This document shows positions 63,054 through 64,000 of a DNA stretch of 64,000 nt, piece by piece. The notes under the pieces were generated by a model. The model was given only the letters and a program-made list of their open reading frames with translations, searched no databases and was not told the origin of the DNA. This stretch comes from Pseudomonas sp. KNUC1026. GTDB taxonomy: Bacteria > Pseudomonadota > Gammaproteobacteria > Pseudomonadales > Pseudomonadaceae. A program made the translations under genes and the position numbers. Every line of letters starts with the position of its first letter. The first letter of the stretch is position 1. The stretch is from NCBI RefSeq assembly GCF_021650705.1, contig NZ_CP087138.1, positions 3,348,001 through 3,412,000 on the forward strand, in the 5' to 3' direction.

Positions 63054-63950
63054 TCAGTCGGTGTAGCCCAGCGAGCGCAGGGCGCGCTCGTCGTCGGACC
63101 AGCCACCCTTGACCTTCACCCACAGGTTGAGCATCACCTTGGCGTCGAACAGGGTTTCCATGTCCTTGCGTGCTTCGGTACCCAGGCGTTTGATGCGTTC
63201 GCCTTTGTCACCGATGATGATTTTCTTCTGGCCGTCGCGCTCGACGAGGATCAATGCGTGGATGTGCAAGGTGCGCCCCTGCAGCTTGAATTCCTCGATC
63301 TCGACGGTGATCTGATACGGCAGCTCCGCACCGAGCTGGCGCATGATCTTCTCGCGCACCAGCTCGGCCGCGAGAAAGCGGCTGCTGCGGTCGGTGATCT
63401 GATCTTCGGGAAAGAAGTGTTCGCTCTCAGGCAGCAGGTTGCCAATCACGGCTTCGAGGCTGGTGAGGTTATGCCCCTGCTGGGCCGAGATAGGCACCAC
63501 CTGCGCCTTGGGCAACTGCTCCTGCAGCCACTGCAGGTGAGGGATAAGGTCGGCCTTGTCGTCCATCCGGTCGACCTTGTTCACCGCCACGATCAGGGGG
63601 CCTTCGACGTACTGGACGCGTTCGAGCACCAGTTGGTCCTCGTCGGTCCAGCGTGTGCGGTCAACCACGAAGATCACCACATCGACGTCCTTCAGGGCGG
63701 CCGAGGCGGTCTTGTTCATGTAGCGGTTCAAGGCCTTGTCATTGGACTTGTGCATGCCGGGAGTGTCAACGTACACCGCCTGCACCGCGCCTTCGGTCTT
63801 GATGCCGAGCATGGTGTGGCGGGTGGTCTGCGGCTTGCGCGAGGTGATCGCCAGTTTCTGCCCCAGAATATGGTTGAGCAAGGTGGACTTGCCCACGTTC
63901 GGCCGGCCGACGATGGCGACGTAGCCACAACGGGTTGGGGTATCACTCAT
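63054..63950 (-). CDS. era: Ribosome-associated GTPase Era
   Basis: A 298-residue GTPase that matures the 30S subunit and 16S rRNA 3' end. G1 is [13 protein letters not shown]3 is DTPG ([11 protein letters not shown]), G4 is NKVD. The C-terminal KH domain carries [20 protein letters not shown]. The ATG at 63950 is chosen because GGAG is nine bases upstream; an in-frame ATG at 63959 has it too close. It overlaps the rnc 3' end by eight bases. Confidence 0.97.
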   Translation of the reverse strand: MSDTPTRCGYVAIVGRPNVGKSTLLNHILGQKLAITSRKPQTTRHTMLGIKTEGAVQAVYVDTPGMHKSNDKALNRYMNKTASAALKDVDVVIFVVDRTRWTDEDQLVLERVQYVEGPLIVAVNKVDRMDDKADLIPHLQWLQEQLPKAQVVPISAQQGHNLTSLEAVIGNLLPESEHFFPEDQITDRSSRFLAAELVREKIMRQLGAELPYQITVEIEEFKLQGRTLHIHALILVERDGQKKIIIGDKGERIKRLGTEARKDMETLFDAKVMLNLWVKVKGGWSDDERALRSLGYTD

Positions 63951-64000
63951 GGTTGCCATTCTCCACGCCCAGGGCGATCAGCGCCGATGCGGCGGCCACT
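63943..64000 (-). CDS. rnc: Ribonuclease III (3' end only)
   Basis: The last 18 codons read [18 protein letters not shown] and stop at TGA (63943-63945). This fits the end of the C-terminal double-stranded-RNA-binding domain of RNase III, and rnc-era-recO-pdxJ is the standard order. The rest is beyond the right edge. Too short for identification without the context. Confidence 0.75.
   Translation of the reverse strand, partial: VAAASALIALGVENGNHE

Overview
This is a chromosomal window from a Pseudomonas, most likely of the P. putida group. The evidence is high GC, Pseudomonas-type proteins throughout, and a gene order that follows, in reverse, the block I remember as PA4387-PA4446 of P. aeruginosa PAO1 and about PP_1301-PP_1359 of P. 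putida KT2440. No sequence search was run, so species and locus comparisons are from memory.

Layout. 1-9.6 kb: end of fxsA, a HugZ-like protein, a DUF481 outer-membrane protein, an alkyltransferase-like protein, ampG, mscS, yajQ, a degenerate receiver-GGDEF protein, a ketopantoate reductase and a histidine kinase. 9.6-15.3 kb: a cobalamin adenosyltransferase, then a variable block with a divergent SDR/LysR pair and a four-gene set (TetR, lipoprotein, QEGLA/DUF1704 protein, lipoprotein hydrolase). 15.4-21.9 kb: a MutT/TMP-synthase-like fusion, a GST, argJ, secA and dciA. 22-39.9 kb: lpxC and the complete dcw cluster, transcribed leftward from mraZ to ftsZ, with a promoter and MraZ operator boxes at its head. 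40-45 kb: rnpB, rsmI, lpoA, yraN, diaA and a BON lipoprotein. 45-48.7 kb: an islet between two convergent terminators, holding a membrane-anchored winged-helix regulator, a nitroreductase and a fatty acid hydroxylase. 48.7-55.9 kb: sspB, sspA, rpsI, rplM, an AraC-type regulator, zapE, trpS, a hydrolase and yhcB. 56-64 kb: cysNC, a four-helix-bundle (S23/IVP-like) gene inserted between cysNC and cysD, cysD, a Nif3-like gene, algW, pdxJ, recO, era and the last codons of rnc.

How it works together. The centre is the peptidoglycan and division operon: precursor synthesis (murC-F, ddlB, mraY, murG), septal synthesis (ftsI, ftsW, ftsL, ftsQ) and the Z ring (ftsA, ftsZ). Supporting envelope functions sit around it: lpxC, lpoA, ampG, mscS and algW. 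Sulfate activation (cysD/cysNC) and translation genes flank it.

Most notable observations. (i) Ten single-base indels break seven genes, including the normally essential murE, murF, rplM and trpS; eight lie within 4.4 kb (50.5-54.9 kb) and all seven deletions are in homopolymers, which points to sequence error. One of them makes murE and murF read as a single ORF. (ii) The cytochrome bc1 genes petABC that I expect between sspA and rpsI are absent. (iii) The 45-48.7 kb islet has three TAACGG direct repeats at helical-turn spacing upstream of its hydroxylase gene. (iv) An S23-like gene flanked by 12-bp inverted repeats splits the cysDN operon. (v) algW is next to pdxJ, unlike in the reference genomes I remember.
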